DNA of 64,000 bases from Stappia albiluteola (GTDB lineage Bacteria > Pseudomonadota > Alphaproteobacteria > Rhizobiales > Stappiaceae): the NCBI RefSeq assembly GCF_014050225.1, contig NZ_JACFXV010000064.1, positions 62,001 through 126,000 of the forward strand, written 5' to 3'. A model generated the notes under the pieces. That model was given only the letters and a program-made list of their open reading frames with translations. It ran no database searches and was not told the DNA's origin. Below, piece by piece: positions 52,760 to 62,835 of this stretch. How positions within the stretch are numbered: the stretch's first letter is position 1; each line of letters starts with the position of its first letter. Made by a program: the position numbers and the translations under genes.

Positions 52760-53953
52760 ATGCTGAAGCGAATTCTCGCCTTCCTTCTCGTTGTCGTGGT
52801 CATCGCTCTTTGCGGCGGCCTGATCGGCTTCAATGTCATTCGCGACAAGGCAATCGGCCAGTTCTTCGCGACTATGCCGCGGCCCACGGTGACCGTCTCC
52901 ACGCTCACGGTGAAGACGCAGACCTGGCAGCCGGGCATCGAGGCCATCGGCACCATCGTCGCGCGCCAGGGCGTCGACGTGGCGGCGCGCGCCTCGGGCA
53001 CCGTGAAGGAGATCAGGTTCAAGGCCAACGATCGCGTCGAGCAGGGAGCGCTTCTCGTCCAGCTCGACGACGAACTGGAGAAAGCCGACCTGATCGCGGT
53101 GGAAGCCAATCTGGAGCGCGACCGCCAGGCGCTGGAACGCGCCAAGAAGCTCGAAGGGCGGGGCGTCAGCTCGACATCCGTTCTCGACAATGCCAAGGCC
53201 GCGCTCGATGCGTCCATATCGCAATACGAAAGGGTGAAGGCGCAGATCGCGCTCAAGCAGATCTACGCGCCCTTCTCCGGCACGATCGGCATTCCGCGCA
53301 TCGATCTCGGCGAATATCTCGCCGAGGGTTCGATCATCGCGACCCTGCAGGATCTCGACACGATGAAGGTCGATTTCAACGTCGCCGAGGGCCAGGTCAG
53401 GTCGCTTCAACTGGGCCAGGACATACGCGTCGGGCTGGACGCGGAGCATCTGGCCCATACCGGCCGCATCATCGGTATCGACCCCAAGGCCGATCCGGCC
53501 TCCCGCCTCGTCGCGGTGCAGGCGGAGGTGGAAAACACCGACCTGGCGCTGCGGCCGGGGCAATTCGCGGCCGTGCGCATCGAACTGCCGGTCGAGGAAG
53601 ACATCATCGCCCTGCCGCAGACCGCCGTCGTGATGAGCCTGTACGGCGCCTATGTCTATGCGGTGCGCGAGGATACCGCCGATGCGGCGGCACCCCCGGA
53701 GCCCGGCAGCGATGCCGCGGCCGCCGGCAAAGCGCCGGACGAACCGAAAGCGGAGAAGAAGCTCGTCGCGCGCCAGGTCTTCGTCAAGACGGGACGGCGC
53801 TACCTCGGCCGCATCGAGGTGACCGACGGACTGAAGCCCGGCGACATCGTCGTCACCGCAGGCCAGAACAAGCTGACCATCGGCAGCCCGGTGAAGATCG
53901 ACAACACGATCAATCCGGAACCGGAAGCCCGCGTCGCGGGAGGCGCATCGTGA
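52760..53953 (+). CDS. RND efflux periplasmic adaptor (membrane fusion protein)
   Basis: 397 residues. An N-terminal membrane anchor (ILAFLLVVVVIALCGGLIGFNVI) is followed by the lipoyl/hairpin domains (GVDVAARASGTVKEIRFKANDRVEQGALLVQLDDE and a coiled-coil hairpin to about residue 165), then the beta-barrel and membrane-proximal domains. A low-complexity Ala/Pro/Asp/Lys insertion (about residues 310-337) interrupts the C-terminal part. It bridges the pump to an outer-membrane channel. The start ATG 52760 has only a weak site. Its stop overlaps the pump GTG by 4 bp. Confidence 0.92.
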   Translation: MLKRILAFLLVVVVIALCGGLIGFNVIRDKAIGQFFATMPRPTVTVSTLTVKTQTWQPGIEAIGTIVARQGVDVAARASGTVKEIRFKANDRVEQGALLVQLDDELEKADLIAVEANLERDRQALERAKKLEGRGVSSTSVLDNAKAALDASISQYERVKAQIALKQIYAPFSGTIGIPRIDLGEYLAEGSIIATLQDLDTMKVDFNVAEGQVRSLQLGQDIRVGLDAEHLAHTGRIIGIDPKADPASRLVAVQAEVENTDLALRPGQFAAVRIELPVEEDIIALPQTAVVMSLYGAYVYAVREDTADAAAPPEPGSDAAAAGKAPDEPKAEKKLVARQVFVKTGRRYLGRIEVTDGLKPGDIVVTAGQNKLTIGSPVKIDNTINPEPEARVAGGAS

Positions 53954-56900
53954 ATTTCTCCGAAACCTTCATCCGCCGGCCGGTACTGTCGACCGTCGTC
54001 AGCCTGTTGATCCTGCTGCTGGGCTTCCAGGGCATCCTCAACATGTCGATCCGCCAGTATCCGGAGATCGAGGAAACGGTGATCACCGTCTCCACGGTCT
54101 ATCCCGGGGCAAGCGCCGACCTGATCCAGGGCTTCATCACCACGCCGATCGCCAAGGCGGTGGCAACCGCCGAGGGCGTCGACTACGTGACGTCGAAAAG
54201 CACGCTCGGCCTGTCGACCGTGACGGTCAACATGCGCCTCAATTCCGACCCGGACTCGGCGCTGACGGAGGTGATCGCCAAGGTCCAGCAGGTACGCGGC
54301 CAGTTGCCGCGTGAATCCGAGGACCCGGTCATCCAGAAAGGCACCGGCAGGTCCTTCGCGCTGATGTATCTTTCCGTGCTTTCCGACGTGATGTCGCCGC
54401 AGCAGATGACCGAGTTCATCACCCGCGTCATCCAGCCGCAGATGTCCACGGTCGAAGGCGTCGCCGACGCGCAGGTGCTCGGCAGCCAGACCTTCGCCAT
54501 GCGCATCTGGATCGATCCGATCAAGCTCGCCGCGCGTGGCGTCACGGCAACCGACATCCAGACGGCCGTCACCAACGCGAACTTCCTCTCCGCGCCCGGC
54601 AAGACGGAGAACGAATTCGTCGCCTACAAGATCGAGATGCAGACCACGCTGCAGACGCCGGAAGCCTTCGGAGAACTGCCGCTGCGCTCGGAAGGCGACG
54701 AGATCGTCCGCTTGCGCGATGTCGCGCGGGTGGAGCTCGGCAGCGAGAACACGGATACGCGCGTTTCCTTCAACGGCCAGCAAGGCGTCTTCATCGGCAT
54801 CCAGCCGACACCGTCCGCCAATCCGCTCGATACCGCGGCCGGTGTCAGGGCGGAGCTTGCCCGCCTGTCGGCGAACCTGCCCGAGGGCATGGCGATCAAC
54901 GTCGTCTATGACAGCACGAAGTTCATCAGCGCTTCGATCAAGGAGGTGTTCAAGACCATCGGCGAGGCGGTCGTCATCGTCATCGCGGTGATCCTGCTCT
55001 TCCTCGGCTCGTTCCGCGCCGTGCTGGTGCCGATCGTCACGATTCCGCTGTCGCTGATCGGCGTCTGCTTCTTCCTGTGGGGGCTCGACTATTCGCTGAA
55101 CACGCTGACATTGCTTGCCATGGTGCTGGCGATCGGCCTTGTCGTGGACGATGCCATCGTCGTGGTGGAGAACATCCACCGGCACCTCGAGGACGGCATG
55201 AAGCCGATGCAGGCGGCGATCACCGGCATGAAGGAGATCTTCGGACCCGTCATCGCCATGACGATCACGCTTGCCGCCGTCTATGCACCGATCGGTTTCG
55301 CGCAGGGCCTCACCGGGTCGCTGTTTCGCGAATTCGCCTTCACGCTTGCCGGCGCGGTGATCATTTCCGGCTTCGTCGCGCTGACGCTGTCGCCGATGAT
55401 GGCGGCTCGGCTGCTCGCCAGCAAGCCCGGCCGTTTCCAGCATTTCGTCGACCGCGTCTTTACCGGCCTTGCCGGCTGGTATGGCCGCCGTCTCGACGGC
55501 TCGCTCAATTTCAAATGGGCGACGCTGCTGATCGTCGTGGCCCTGCTCGGCACCACCGGCTTCCTCTTCATGAAAACCAAGACCGAGCTTGCGCCGGAAG
55601 AGGATCAGGGCGCGCTCTTCGCCATGGTGACGGCGCCGCAATATGCGACCTCCAACTACACCAAGCTCTATACCGACCAGTTCTATGCCCTGACCGATGG
55701 CGTGCCGGGCGTCGATGCCCGCTTCCAGATCGTCGGCACCGGCTCGACCAACTCGGCCTTCGCCATCTGGGCGCTGAAGCCCTGGGACGAGCGCGAGGAA
55801 AGCCAGAAGCAGATCCAGGCGATGATCCAGCCGCGACTGCAGCAGTCGGCGGGCGTTCAGGCCTTCGTGTTCTCGCCGCCCTCCCTGCCGGGCGCCGGTG
55901 GGGGCCTGCCGATCCAGTTCGTCCTGCAGACGACCGGCTCCGCCGAGCAGGCCTATGAAGTGGCCGAACGCATCCGCCAGAAGGCCATGCAGTCGGGCAA
56001 GTTCATCATCGTCCAGAACTCGCTGTCCTATGACAGCCCGCGCGTGCGCGTGCTCATCGACCGCGACCGCGCCGCAACGCTCGGCGTGCCGATCTCCAGC
56101 ATCGGCCAGACGCTGAACATCCTGCTGGGCGAAGCGGAGATTTCCAAGTTCGACCGGGAAAGCCGCTCCTACAAGATCATTCCTCAGGTCGACAAGGCTT
56201 TCCGCATCAACCCGGAGCGGCTCGACTATTTCTATGTCCGCTCCGCCAATGGCGAGATGGTCCCGCTTTCGGCCGTGCTGAAGATCGACGCCAATGCGGC
56301 TGCCGCCGCCGTCGAGCAGTTCAACCAGCTGAACTCGGCGACGCTTTCCGCCCTGCCGCTTCCCACCGTTACCTCGGGCGAGGGGCTGAAGACGCTGCAG
56401 GACATCGCGCGCGCCGAAATGCCGGCCGGCTTTTTCGAGGACTATGCCGGCCAGTCGCGGCTGGAGATCAAGCAGGGCTCGACGATCCTCATCGTCTTCG
56501 CGCTGGCCGTTCTCGTGATCTATCTGGTGCTCGCCGCCCAGTTTGAAAGCTTCCGGGATCCCTTCATCATCATGATGTCGGTACCGCTATCGATCTTCGG
56601 CGCCATCGTGCCGCTCAATCTCGGCCTCGGCACGCTGAACATCTACACGCAGGTGGGCCTGATCACCCTTGTCGGGCTGATCACGAAGCACGGCATCCTG
56701 ATGGTGGAATTCGCCAATGCCCAGCGCGAGCATCACGGCCTCGACAAGCGCGCGGCGATCGTCGAGGCGGCACGCGAGCGGCTTCGCCCGATCCTGATGA
56801 CGACGGGCGCCATGGTACTCGGCGTCGTGCCGCTGATCCTGGCGGAAGGGGCGGGCGCCGCGGCACGCTATTCCATCGGCCTGGTGATTGCCTCCGGCAT

Positions 56901-57033
56901 GTCGGTCGGCACGCTCTTCACGCTGTTCGTCGTGCCGATGTTCTACATGATCCTCGGCCACGCCGACCGGAAACGCGATATGGAAGAAGTCGAGGCTGAA
57001 GCAAACGGCGTCCATTCGGCTCCGGCCGAGTAG
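53950..57033 (+). CDS. RND-family multidrug efflux pump, HAE1 type
   Basis: 1027 residues, the standard length. Twelve membrane helices in two halves with two large periplasmic loops. Landmarks: NFSETFIRRPVLSTVVSLLILLLG at the start, the proton-relay GLVVDDAIVVVENIHRHLEDG in helix 4, and GLITLVGLITKHGILMVEFAN in the second half. Proton-driven export of drugs or amphiphiles is inferred from the family. The GTG start overlaps the adaptor stop by 4 bp. No outer-membrane factor gene follows, so a TolC-like channel must come from elsewhere. Confidence 0.94.
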   Translation: MNFSETFIRRPVLSTVVSLLILLLGFQGILNMSIRQYPEIEETVITVSTVYPGASADLIQGFITTPIAKAVATAEGVDYVTSKSTLGLSTVTVNMRLNSDPDSALTEVIAKVQQVRGQLPRESEDPVIQKGTGRSFALMYLSVLSDVMSPQQMTEFITRVIQPQMSTVEGVADAQVLGSQTFAMRIWIDPIKLAARGVTATDIQTAVTNANFLSAPGKTENEFVAYKIEMQTTLQTPEAFGELPLRSEGDEIVRLRDVARVELGSENTDTRVSFNGQQGVFIGIQPTPSANPLDTAAGVRAELARLSANLPEGMAINVVYDSTKFISASIKEVFKTIGEAVVIVIAVILLFLGSFRAVLVPIVTIPLSLIGVCFFLWGLDYSLNTLTLLAMVLAIGLVVDDAIVVVENIHRHLEDGMKPMQAAITGMKEIFGPVIAMTITLAAVYAPIGFAQGLTGSLFREFAFTLAGAVIISGFVALTLSPMMAARLLASKPGRFQHFVDRVFTGLAGWYGRRLDGSLNFKWATLLIVVALLGTTGFLFMKTKTELAPEEDQGALFAMVTAPQYATSNYTKLYTDQFYALTDGVPGVDARFQIVGTGSTNSAFAIWALKPWDEREESQKQIQAMIQPRLQQSAGVQAFVFSPPSLPGAGGGLPIQFVLQTTGSAEQAYEVAERIRQKAMQSGKFIIVQNSLSYDSPRVRVLIDRDRAATLGVPISSIGQTLNILLGEAEISKFDRESRSYKIIPQVDKAFRINPERLDYFYVRSANGEMVPLSAVLKIDANAAAAAVEQFNQLNSATLSALPLPTVTSGEGLKTLQDIARAEMPAGFFEDYAGQSRLEIKQGSTILIVFALAVLVIYLVLAAQFESFRDPFIIMMSVPLSIFGAIVPLNLGLGTLNIYTQVGLITLVGLITKHGILMVEFANAQREHHGLDKRAAIVEAARERLRPILMTTGAMVLGVVPLILAEGAGAAARYSIGLVIASGMSVGTLFTLFVVPMFYMILGHADRKRDMEEVEAEANGVHSAPAE

Positions 57034-57119
57034 CGCCGGTGCAGGGCCTCGGGAAACAACGAAATGGATCGCATCGCGGCAACGTCGTCGCGATACCGGC
57101 TTATCGTCATTGCGGCTCG

Positions 57120-57719
57120 TCAGATATCGAACCAGTTGATCGTCGGTCCCAGATTGAAGACGCGCGTTTCGTCGATCGTGCCCGACGTACCCCAACTATT
57201 GTGTATATGGCCGCATAGGCAGATACGGGGCGTGCGGGCAAGAATTGCAGCCCTGATCGCCTCACTGCCCTCGTGCGTTCCGTCTCTTTGAAGGTCCGCT
57301 GTCCCGTGCGGTGGCGTATGCGTTACGAGCACCGCTCCGGCGGGGAGGTCGGACAGTATGATGCCCGCTCTCTCCTCGGATTCGGCAGCATTCCAGGCGT
57401 GCTCGTTTCGAGACGGAATTTCCCCGCCAAGACCGAAAAACGGAACGCCGCTCAATGTAAAGCTTGAGCCATGCAAATAGTGCCCATCGCTCCAATCCGA
57501 GCAGAAGCGAGCGATCTCATCGGGATCGTCATGGTTCCCGTGAACAAGGACGACAGGCACTACGCTCTCGCGTAAAATTCTCAGCGTCTCGACCGCGCCT
57601 TCGCCCCGCGTCGCAAAATCCCCGCAGCCGATCAGCACATCCGCTTCCTTGCTCGCCTCGATGATTGACCGGGCCGCCGCCTGATCGCGATGGAGGTCGG
57701 AAAATGCAAGTATCCGCAT
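57120..57719 (-). CDS. Calcineurin-like metallophosphatase
   Basis: 199 residues. The five metallophosphatase motifs are present: FSDLHRD, GCGDFATRG, VHGNHDDP, a THTPPHG segment and CGHIHNSWG. The two-metal site should be intact. Substrate unknown; similar small proteins hydrolyse phosphodiesters or phosphoproteins. ATG 57719 directly begins the first motif; the open frame extending upstream into the neighbouring gene is not part of it. It follows the EamA transporter gene by 8 bp, so the two are probably one transcript. Confidence 0.88.
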   Translation of the reverse strand: MRILAFSDLHRDQAAARSIIEASKEADVLIGCGDFATRGEGAVETLRILRESVVPVVLVHGNHDDPDEIARFCSDWSDGHYLHGSSFTLSGVPFFGLGGEIPSRNEHAWNAAESEERAGIILSDLPAGAVLVTHTPPHGTADLQRDGTHEGSEAIRAAILARTPRICLCGHIHNSWGTSGTIDETRVFNLGPTINWFDI

Positions 57720-57727
57720 CCTGACGC

Positions 57728-58576
57728 CTATTGTTTGGAGTATCGAAGGACGGCGGCACCCAGCAGCGTCGTCATGGTCGACAACACTTTTCCCAGATCC
57801 AGGCGCTCCTTGAGGAAAAACACGCCGATCAGCAGCGCAAAGACGATAGATGTCTCGCGCAGCGCTGTAACGAGCGCAATCGGCGCCTGCGTGAAGGCCC
57901 ATGTCACTAGGGCATAGGCGGCAAAGGAGGCGCCGCCGCCGATGACAAACACAGCTTTCCCTTTCGTCGGGATGAGCGAAAGCGTCCGCGGCGAAGTGAT
58001 GCCAAGGAAAGCGAGCATTACAGCGCCGTTTCCGATTGCCAGCCAGCTATAAAAACCCAGCGAGGTGCCGGCAAGCCTCGCGCCCAGACCGTCGACAAGC
58101 GAATAGGACGCGATAAACATTCCGGTGACGAGTGCAAGCACGGCGGCATTTGCGTTCCGCTGGCCATCGGCGCGGCGAACCAGTGAAAGGCTGATGATGC
58201 CCGCACCGATGATCGCAATTGCCAGGAGTTCCATGGGCTCGAGGCGAACGCCGAGAACAAGCACAGAGAATAACGCGACGATCAGCGGCGCCGACCCCCG
58301 GGCAATGGGGTAGACTTGGGTCAGATCCCCCTTCCGGTAGGATTGCATCAAAAACAGCTGATACCCCACGTGCAGCAGGATCCCCGTCATCAGGTAGGGA
58401 AGGCTTTCCGGAGCGGGCCAAGGCACGAAAGGAAGGGCCAGCGCCGCAAAGGGAACATGGCCGAGTACGACCGCGCCCATGCTCGTGCGTTTATCGACCC
58501 CGTTCTTGACAATGGCGTTCCAGGTGGCGTGAAGCAGCGCCGCCGCAAGAACGGCCAGGAAAACAATGGTGCTCAC
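57728..58576 (-). CDS. EamA/DMT-family membrane transporter
   Basis: 282 residues with about ten helices in two EamA halves (STIVFLAVLAAALLHATWNAIVKNG at the start; ALVTWAFTQAPIALVTALRETSIVFALLIGVFFLKERL in the second). The start is GTG 58576. Substrate unknown. First gene of a likely two-gene unit with the metallophosphatase. Confidence 0.88.
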   Translation of the reverse strand: MSTIVFLAVLAAALLHATWNAIVKNGVDKRTSMGAVVLGHVPFAALALPFVPWPAPESLPYLMTGILLHVGYQLFLMQSYRKGDLTQVYPIARGSAPLIVALFSVLVLGVRLEPMELLAIAIIGAGIISLSLVRRADGQRNANAAVLALVTGMFIASYSLVDGLGARLAGTSLGFYSWLAIGNGAVMLAFLGITSPRTLSLIPTKGKAVFVIGGGASFAAYALVTWAFTQAPIALVTALRETSIVFALLIGVFFLKERLDLGKVLSTMTTLLGAAVLRYSKQ

Positions 58577-58673
58577 TGATTGGCTCTTGGCTCGTTTTCA
58601 ATCGCTTTATCGGACGGGAACCGCAGTGCGCGCCGATTTCGTGGCTGCGTCTTTCAGACTTCGGCATAGGAAA

Positions 58674-58698
58674 GCCGCGCCGGTACAGGCGCGGCCTT
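58674..58698 (-). terminator. Terminator after the iron alcohol dehydrogenase gene
   Basis: GCCGCGCC (58674-58681) and GGCGCGGC (58688-58695) make a perfect 8-bp stem with a 6-base loop. On the minus strand TTTCC follows. It separates the dehydrogenase operon from the EamA gene. Confidence 0.65.
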
Positions 58699-58726
58699 TC
58701 TGTATTTCCCTAGGCCGAAAGACCGC

Positions 58727-59887
58727 TCAGAGGCGGCCTTCCATCGCCCGGTCGAAGATTTCCTTCGCGCCGTCCAGCGTCAGTTCGATCGGATTGCCGC
58801 CCGCGGTCGGATCGACGATCGCCATTTCCGCAATGAGGTCGCGCTTCTCGCCGCCGACATTGAGGCCGGCCAGCGTGTGCGGGACGTCGAGATCGGCACG
58901 CAGCTTCAACACCGCATCGAGGAAACCGTCGAAGCCGCCGGCGATGCCGAGATAGCCGGCAAGGCGGGTGATCTTGGCCTCGATCGCCTTGCGGTTGACC
59001 ACCAGCACGTAGGGCATGAACACCGCATTGGTCATGCCGTGATGGGTGTCGTAGAGCGCGCCGACCGGATGCGACAGCGAGTGGATCGCCCCCAGTCCCT
59101 TCTGGAAGGCGACCGCGCCCATGGCGGCGGCCGACATCATGTTGCCGCGCGCGACCAGATCGCCGGGCGTCTCCACCGCCTTGCGCAGGTTCTCGAAGAC
59201 GAGCCGCATGCCTTCGACCGCAATGCCGTCGCCCATCGGGTGATAGAAGGTGGAGGAGTAGGCCTCCAGGCAGTGCGCCAGCGCGTCCATTCCGGTGCCG
59301 ACGGTGAAATAGCGCGGCATGCCGACCGTCAGTTCCGGATCGCAGATCACGGTTGCCGGCATCATCTTCGGATGGAAGATGACCTTCTTGGTGTGGGTTG
59401 CCTCGTTCGTGACGACGCCCGCGCGACCCACTTCCGAACCGGTTCCGGCGGTCGTCGGCACGGCAATGATGGGCGCAATGCCATCCGGATCCGCGCGGGT
59501 CCACCAGTCGCCGACATCCTCGAAGTCCCAGATCGGCCGCTTCTGGCCGGACATGAAGGCAATCACCTTGCCGGCGTCCAGTCCCGAGCCGCCGCCGAAG
59601 GCGATGACGCCGTCATGGTTGCCGGCCCGATAGGCGGCGACGCCCGCCTCGATATTCGACCCGACCGGGTTCGGCTTGACGTCGCTGAACAGGCCCGGCT
59701 CCAGCCCGGCTTCGCGGCAGATGTCGAGCGCCTGCGCCACCATCGGCAGCTTGGCAAGGCCCGGGTCGGTGACCAGAAGCGGCCGCTTCATGCCGGCATT
59801 GGCCGTGACCTTGCCGAGTTCCTTGATGCGGCCGGCGCCGAAACGCACGGAGGTCGGGTAGTTCCAGTTTGCGGATGGGGAAGTCAT
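58727..59887 (-). CDS. Iron-containing (group III) alcohol dehydrogenase
   Basis: 386 residues. The NAD-binding half has FGGGSGLDAGKVIAF; the metal-binding half has GAIHSLSHPVGALYDTHHGMTNAVFMPYVL with the His residues that coordinate Fe(II), and DALAHCLEAYSS. It oxidises a primary alcohol to an aldehyde or the reverse. Directly downstream of an aldehyde dehydrogenase and a glutamine-synthetase-like ligase, which points to oxidation of a gamma-glutamylated amino alcohol. Last gene of the minus-strand cluster. Confidence 0.92.
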   Translation of the reverse strand: MTSPSANWNYPTSVRFGAGRIKELGKVTANAGMKRPLLVTDPGLAKLPMVAQALDICREAGLEPGLFSDVKPNPVGSNIEAGVAAYRAGNHDGVIAFGGGSGLDAGKVIAFMSGQKRPIWDFEDVGDWWTRADPDGIAPIIAVPTTAGTGSEVGRAGVVTNEATHTKKVIFHPKMMPATVICDPELTVGMPRYFTVGTGMDALAHCLEAYSSTFYHPMGDGIAVEGMRLVFENLRKAVETPGDLVARGNMMSAAAMGAVAFQKGLGAIHSLSHPVGALYDTHHGMTNAVFMPYVLVVNRKAIEAKITRLAGYLGIAGGFDGFLDAVLKLRADLDVPHTLAGLNVGGEKRDLIAEMAIVDPTAGGNPIELTLDGAKEIFDRAMEGRL

Positions 59888-59960
59888 CGCGAGAGGTTCC
59901 GAAGATTTGCGGGAAGGTCGGCAGGGCCACCGGGCCCTACCGGGATCGTTGTAAGCGCGG

Positions 59961-61349
59961 TCAGATGGCGACGCGCAGGTGGTAGGATTTCGGCCGCGTC
60001 AGCGTGTCGAAGCCCTGGCGCGACAGTGCCGCGCCGCGTCCGGTTTCCTTGACGCCGGTCCACACCAGCGCCGGATCGAGATAGTCGCAGCGGTTCATGA
60101 AGACGGTACCGGTCTCGACCTGGTCGCCGATCGCGATCGCCGCGTCCTCGTCCCTGGTCCAGATCGAGGCGGTGAGGCCATAGGGGCTGTCGTTCATCAA
60201 GGGCACGGCTTCCTCGTCCGAGCGCACCTTCATGATGCCGACGACCGGGCCGAAGCTTTCCTCGCGCATCACCGACATCTGGTGGTTGACGTCGATGAGG
60301 ACCTGCGGTGCGAGATAGGCGGTGCCCGGCTTGTCCATGGCGAAGGCCGAGGTATCGATCAGCGCCTTCGCGCCCTTGCGCAGGGCTTCCGCCGTCTGCT
60401 CGCGCACCCAGTCGGCGAAGCGCACCTGCGCCATCGGCCCGAGCGTGGTCGCCTGGTCGAGCGGATTGCCGAGCACATACTGCTTCGTCAGGTCGACGAA
60501 GCCTTCGACGAATTCGTCGAAACGGCTTTCATGCACATAGATGCGCTCGATGCCGCAGCAGCACTGGCCGGTGTTGTAGAAGGCGCCGTCGACGAGATTG
60601 GCGATGGCATGCTGCATGTCGGCGTCGGCCCGCACATAGGCCGGGTCCTTGCCGCCGAGCTCCAGACCGAGCGAGGCGAAGGTGCCCGCCGCCGCGCGCT
60701 CGATCGCCCGGCCGCCGGCCACCGAACCGGTGAAATTCACATGGTCGATCGCGCCCGAACCAAGCAGGGCTTCGGTCTGGGCGTGGCTGAGCACCACGTT
60801 CTGGAACACGCCGTCCGGCAGGCCCGCCGCCTGAAAGGCCTTGGCGAAGCGTTCGCCGACCAGCAGCGTTTGCGCGGCATGTTTCAGGATCACGGAATTG
60901 CCGGCGATCAGCGCCGGCATGATCGTGTTGACGGCGGTCAGGAACGGATAATTCCACGGAGCCACCACCAGCACGACGCCAACCGGGTCCTTCTTCACGT
61001 AACGGGTGAAGCCCGGCTTGTCGGTATAACGCTCGGGCGCCAGCGCGCTTTCGGCGATTTCGACCATGTAGCGCGTGCGCTCCTGCACGCCGCCCATCTC
61101 GCCGCCATAGCGCACCGGACGGCCCATCTGCCAGGCGAGTTCGGGCACGATCTCGTCGTTCATCGCCACAAGCGCCTCGAGGGCGGCGAGGGCGAAGCGG
61201 TTGCGTTCGGCGATCGGGCGGCGCGCCCAGTCGGCCTGCGCGCGTTTGGCGGTGGCCACGACCCTGTCCAGCTCCGCCTGGCTTGCCAGCGGCCGCTCGG
61301 CATAGACCGAACCGTCCACCGGCGAGATGATCTTCACTGTTTCGCTCAT
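59961..61349 (-). CDS. NAD(P)-dependent aldehyde dehydrogenase
   Basis: 462 residues. Catalytic cysteine in FYNTGQCCCGIERIYV, general-base Glu in LGLELGGKDPAYV, cofactor segment VVAPWNYPFLTAVNTIMPAL, and FTGSVAGGRAIE. It converts an aldehyde to an acid. The start at ATG 61349 matches the family N-terminus (IISPVDGSVYAERPL), and upstream in-frame codons are unlikely. Lies between the ligase gene (78 bp) and the alcohol dehydrogenase (73 bp). Context suggests a gamma-glutamyl aminoaldehyde substrate. Confidence 0.93.
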   Translation of the reverse strand: MSETVKIISPVDGSVYAERPLASQAELDRVVATAKRAQADWARRPIAERNRFALAALEALVAMNDEIVPELAWQMGRPVRYGGEMGGVQERTRYMVEIAESALAPERYTDKPGFTRYVKKDPVGVVLVVAPWNYPFLTAVNTIMPALIAGNSVILKHAAQTLLVGERFAKAFQAAGLPDGVFQNVVLSHAQTEALLGSGAIDHVNFTGSVAGGRAIERAAAGTFASLGLELGGKDPAYVRADADMQHAIANLVDGAFYNTGQCCCGIERIYVHESRFDEFVEGFVDLTKQYVLGNPLDQATTLGPMAQVRFADWVREQTAEALRKGAKALIDTSAFAMDKPGTAYLAPQVLIDVNHQMSVMREESFGPVVGIMKVRSDEEAVPLMNDSPYGLTASIWTRDEDAAIAIGDQVETGTVFMNRCDYLDPALVWTGVKETGRGAALSRQGFDTLTRPKSYHLRVAI

Positions 61350-61427
61350 GATGCGATCCTGCCTTACGTTCTTCCTCGGCGCCGGTTCCTTGTCCCGCGC
61401 CTCATGCATCGTTGAAATTTCGCCGGC

Positions 61428-62795
61428 TTAGCTTCTCTCGAAACCGCGGGCAACCTCCCAGTCCGTGACGCGCCTGTCATACTCGAACTGCTCCCAGTTC
61501 GCCGCATGGACATAATGCTCGATCACCTCGTCGCCGAAGGCCGACCGGAGGAAGGCGGATTCGCTGGCCACCGCCGTCGCCTCGCGCAAGGTGCCGGGGA
61601 TCTCCCGCACGCCTTCGCCGTGATAGGCATCGCCGACGAAGGCGGGTTCGAGTTCCATTTCCTTCTCGATACCGTCGATGCCGGCCGCAAGCAGCGCCGC
61701 CATGGCCAGATGCGGATTGAGATCGGCGCCGCCGATCCGGCATTCCACGCGCACCGCCTTGGTGTCGCCACCGCAGACCCGGTAACCGGCTGTGCGGTTG
61801 TCGAGGCTCCAGATCGCCTTGGTCGGCGCGAAGGTTCCGGCCTGAAAGCGCTTGTAGGAGTTGATATAGGGCGCGAGGAACAGCGTCGTCTCGCGCGCAT
61901 GCGCAAGCAGGCCTGCGAGATAGTGCCGCATCAGCTTCGACATGCCGTGCTCGGCTTCCGGGTCGTGGAACAGCGGCTTGCCGTCCGTCGACCAGAGCGA
62001 CTGGTGGATATGGGACGAGCTGCCGGCATTGGCGAAGTTCCATTTCGCCATGAAGCTGACCGCGCGCCCCTTCGACCAGGCGATTTCCTTGCAGGCGTTC
62101 TTCATGATCGCGTGCCGGTCGGCCATGACGAGCGCCTCGGCATAGCGCACGTTGATCTCCTCCTGGCCGGCATCCGCCTCGCCCTTGGAGTTCTCGACCG
62201 GGATGTCCGCGCCCTGCAGGCCGTTGCGGATCGCCCGCATCACATCCTCCTCCTTGGTGGTCTGGAAGATGTGGTAGTCCTCGTTATAGGCGCTGATCGG
62301 CGAAAGGCCGCGATAGCCCTTGGCCTGCGCCTCCTCGAAGCTTTCGCGGAACAGGAAGAATTCGAGCTCGCTCGCCATGAAGGGCTTCATGCCCATGGCT
62401 TCGAGCCGCGCGATCTGCCGTTTCAGCACGGCGCGCGGCGAATGCGGCACGTCCGCATGGGTGTGGTGGTCCTGCACGTCGCAGATGACCAGCGCCGTGC
62501 CGTCCAGCCACGGAATGCGGCGGAGCGTGGAAAGGTCGGGCTTCAGGACATAGTCGCCATAGCCCGCCTGCCAGCTCGTCGCGCGGTAGCCCTCCACCGT
62601 GTTCATCTCCAGATCGGTGGCCAGCAGGTAGTTGCAGCTATGGGTCTCTTCGTAAGCGCTCTCCACGAAATACTGCGCGTGGAAGCGCTTGCCCATCAGG
62701 CGTCCCTGCATGTCGACCAGGGCGGCGATGACCGTGTCGATCGTGCCCTCGGCGACAGCCTGCTTCAATTCCTCGAATGTCAATTTGCCTGCCAT
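61428..62795 (-). CDS. Glutamine-synthetase-like gamma-glutamyl-amine ligase
   Basis: 455 residues. The glutamine synthetase fold is seen in ASELEFFLF, GEADAGQEEINVRY, the ATP/ammonium region NFANAGSSSHIHQSLW, APTKAIWSLDNRTAGYRV and RVECRIGGADLNPHLAMAALLAAGI. It is not a typical assimilatory GlnA: the C-terminal adenylylation loop is absent and the sequence resembles PuuA/glutamylamide-synthetase types. Expected reaction: ATP-dependent joining of glutamate to an amine. Follows the TRAP binding-protein gene and precedes aldehyde and alcohol dehydrogenases. Confidence 0.9.
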   Translation of the reverse strand: MAGKLTFEELKQAVAEGTIDTVIAALVDMQGRLMGKRFHAQYFVESAYEETHSCNYLLATDLEMNTVEGYRATSWQAGYGDYVLKPDLSTLRRIPWLDGTALVICDVQDHHTHADVPHSPRAVLKRQIARLEAMGMKPFMASELEFFLFRESFEEAQAKGYRGLSPISAYNEDYHIFQTTKEEDVMRAIRNGLQGADIPVENSKGEADAGQEEINVRYAEALVMADRHAIMKNACKEIAWSKGRAVSFMAKWNFANAGSSSHIHQSLWSTDGKPLFHDPEAEHGMSKLMRHYLAGLLAHARETTLFLAPYINSYKRFQAGTFAPTKAIWSLDNRTAGYRVCGGDTKAVRVECRIGGADLNPHLAMAALLAAGIDGIEKEMELEPAFVGDAYHGEGVREIPGTLREATAVASESAFLRSAFGDEVIEHYVHAANWEQFEYDRRVTDWEVARGFERS

Positions 62796-62835
62796 CTGGA
62801 TTGCCGTTTCGATGAAGGTTGGTCTTTTACCGAGA

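Noticed and set aside
52699-53949. Plus-strand open frame that would extend the RND pump upstream
   Set aside because: It overlaps the adaptor gene out of frame; the pump starts with GTG at 53950, overlapping the adaptor stop by 4 bp.
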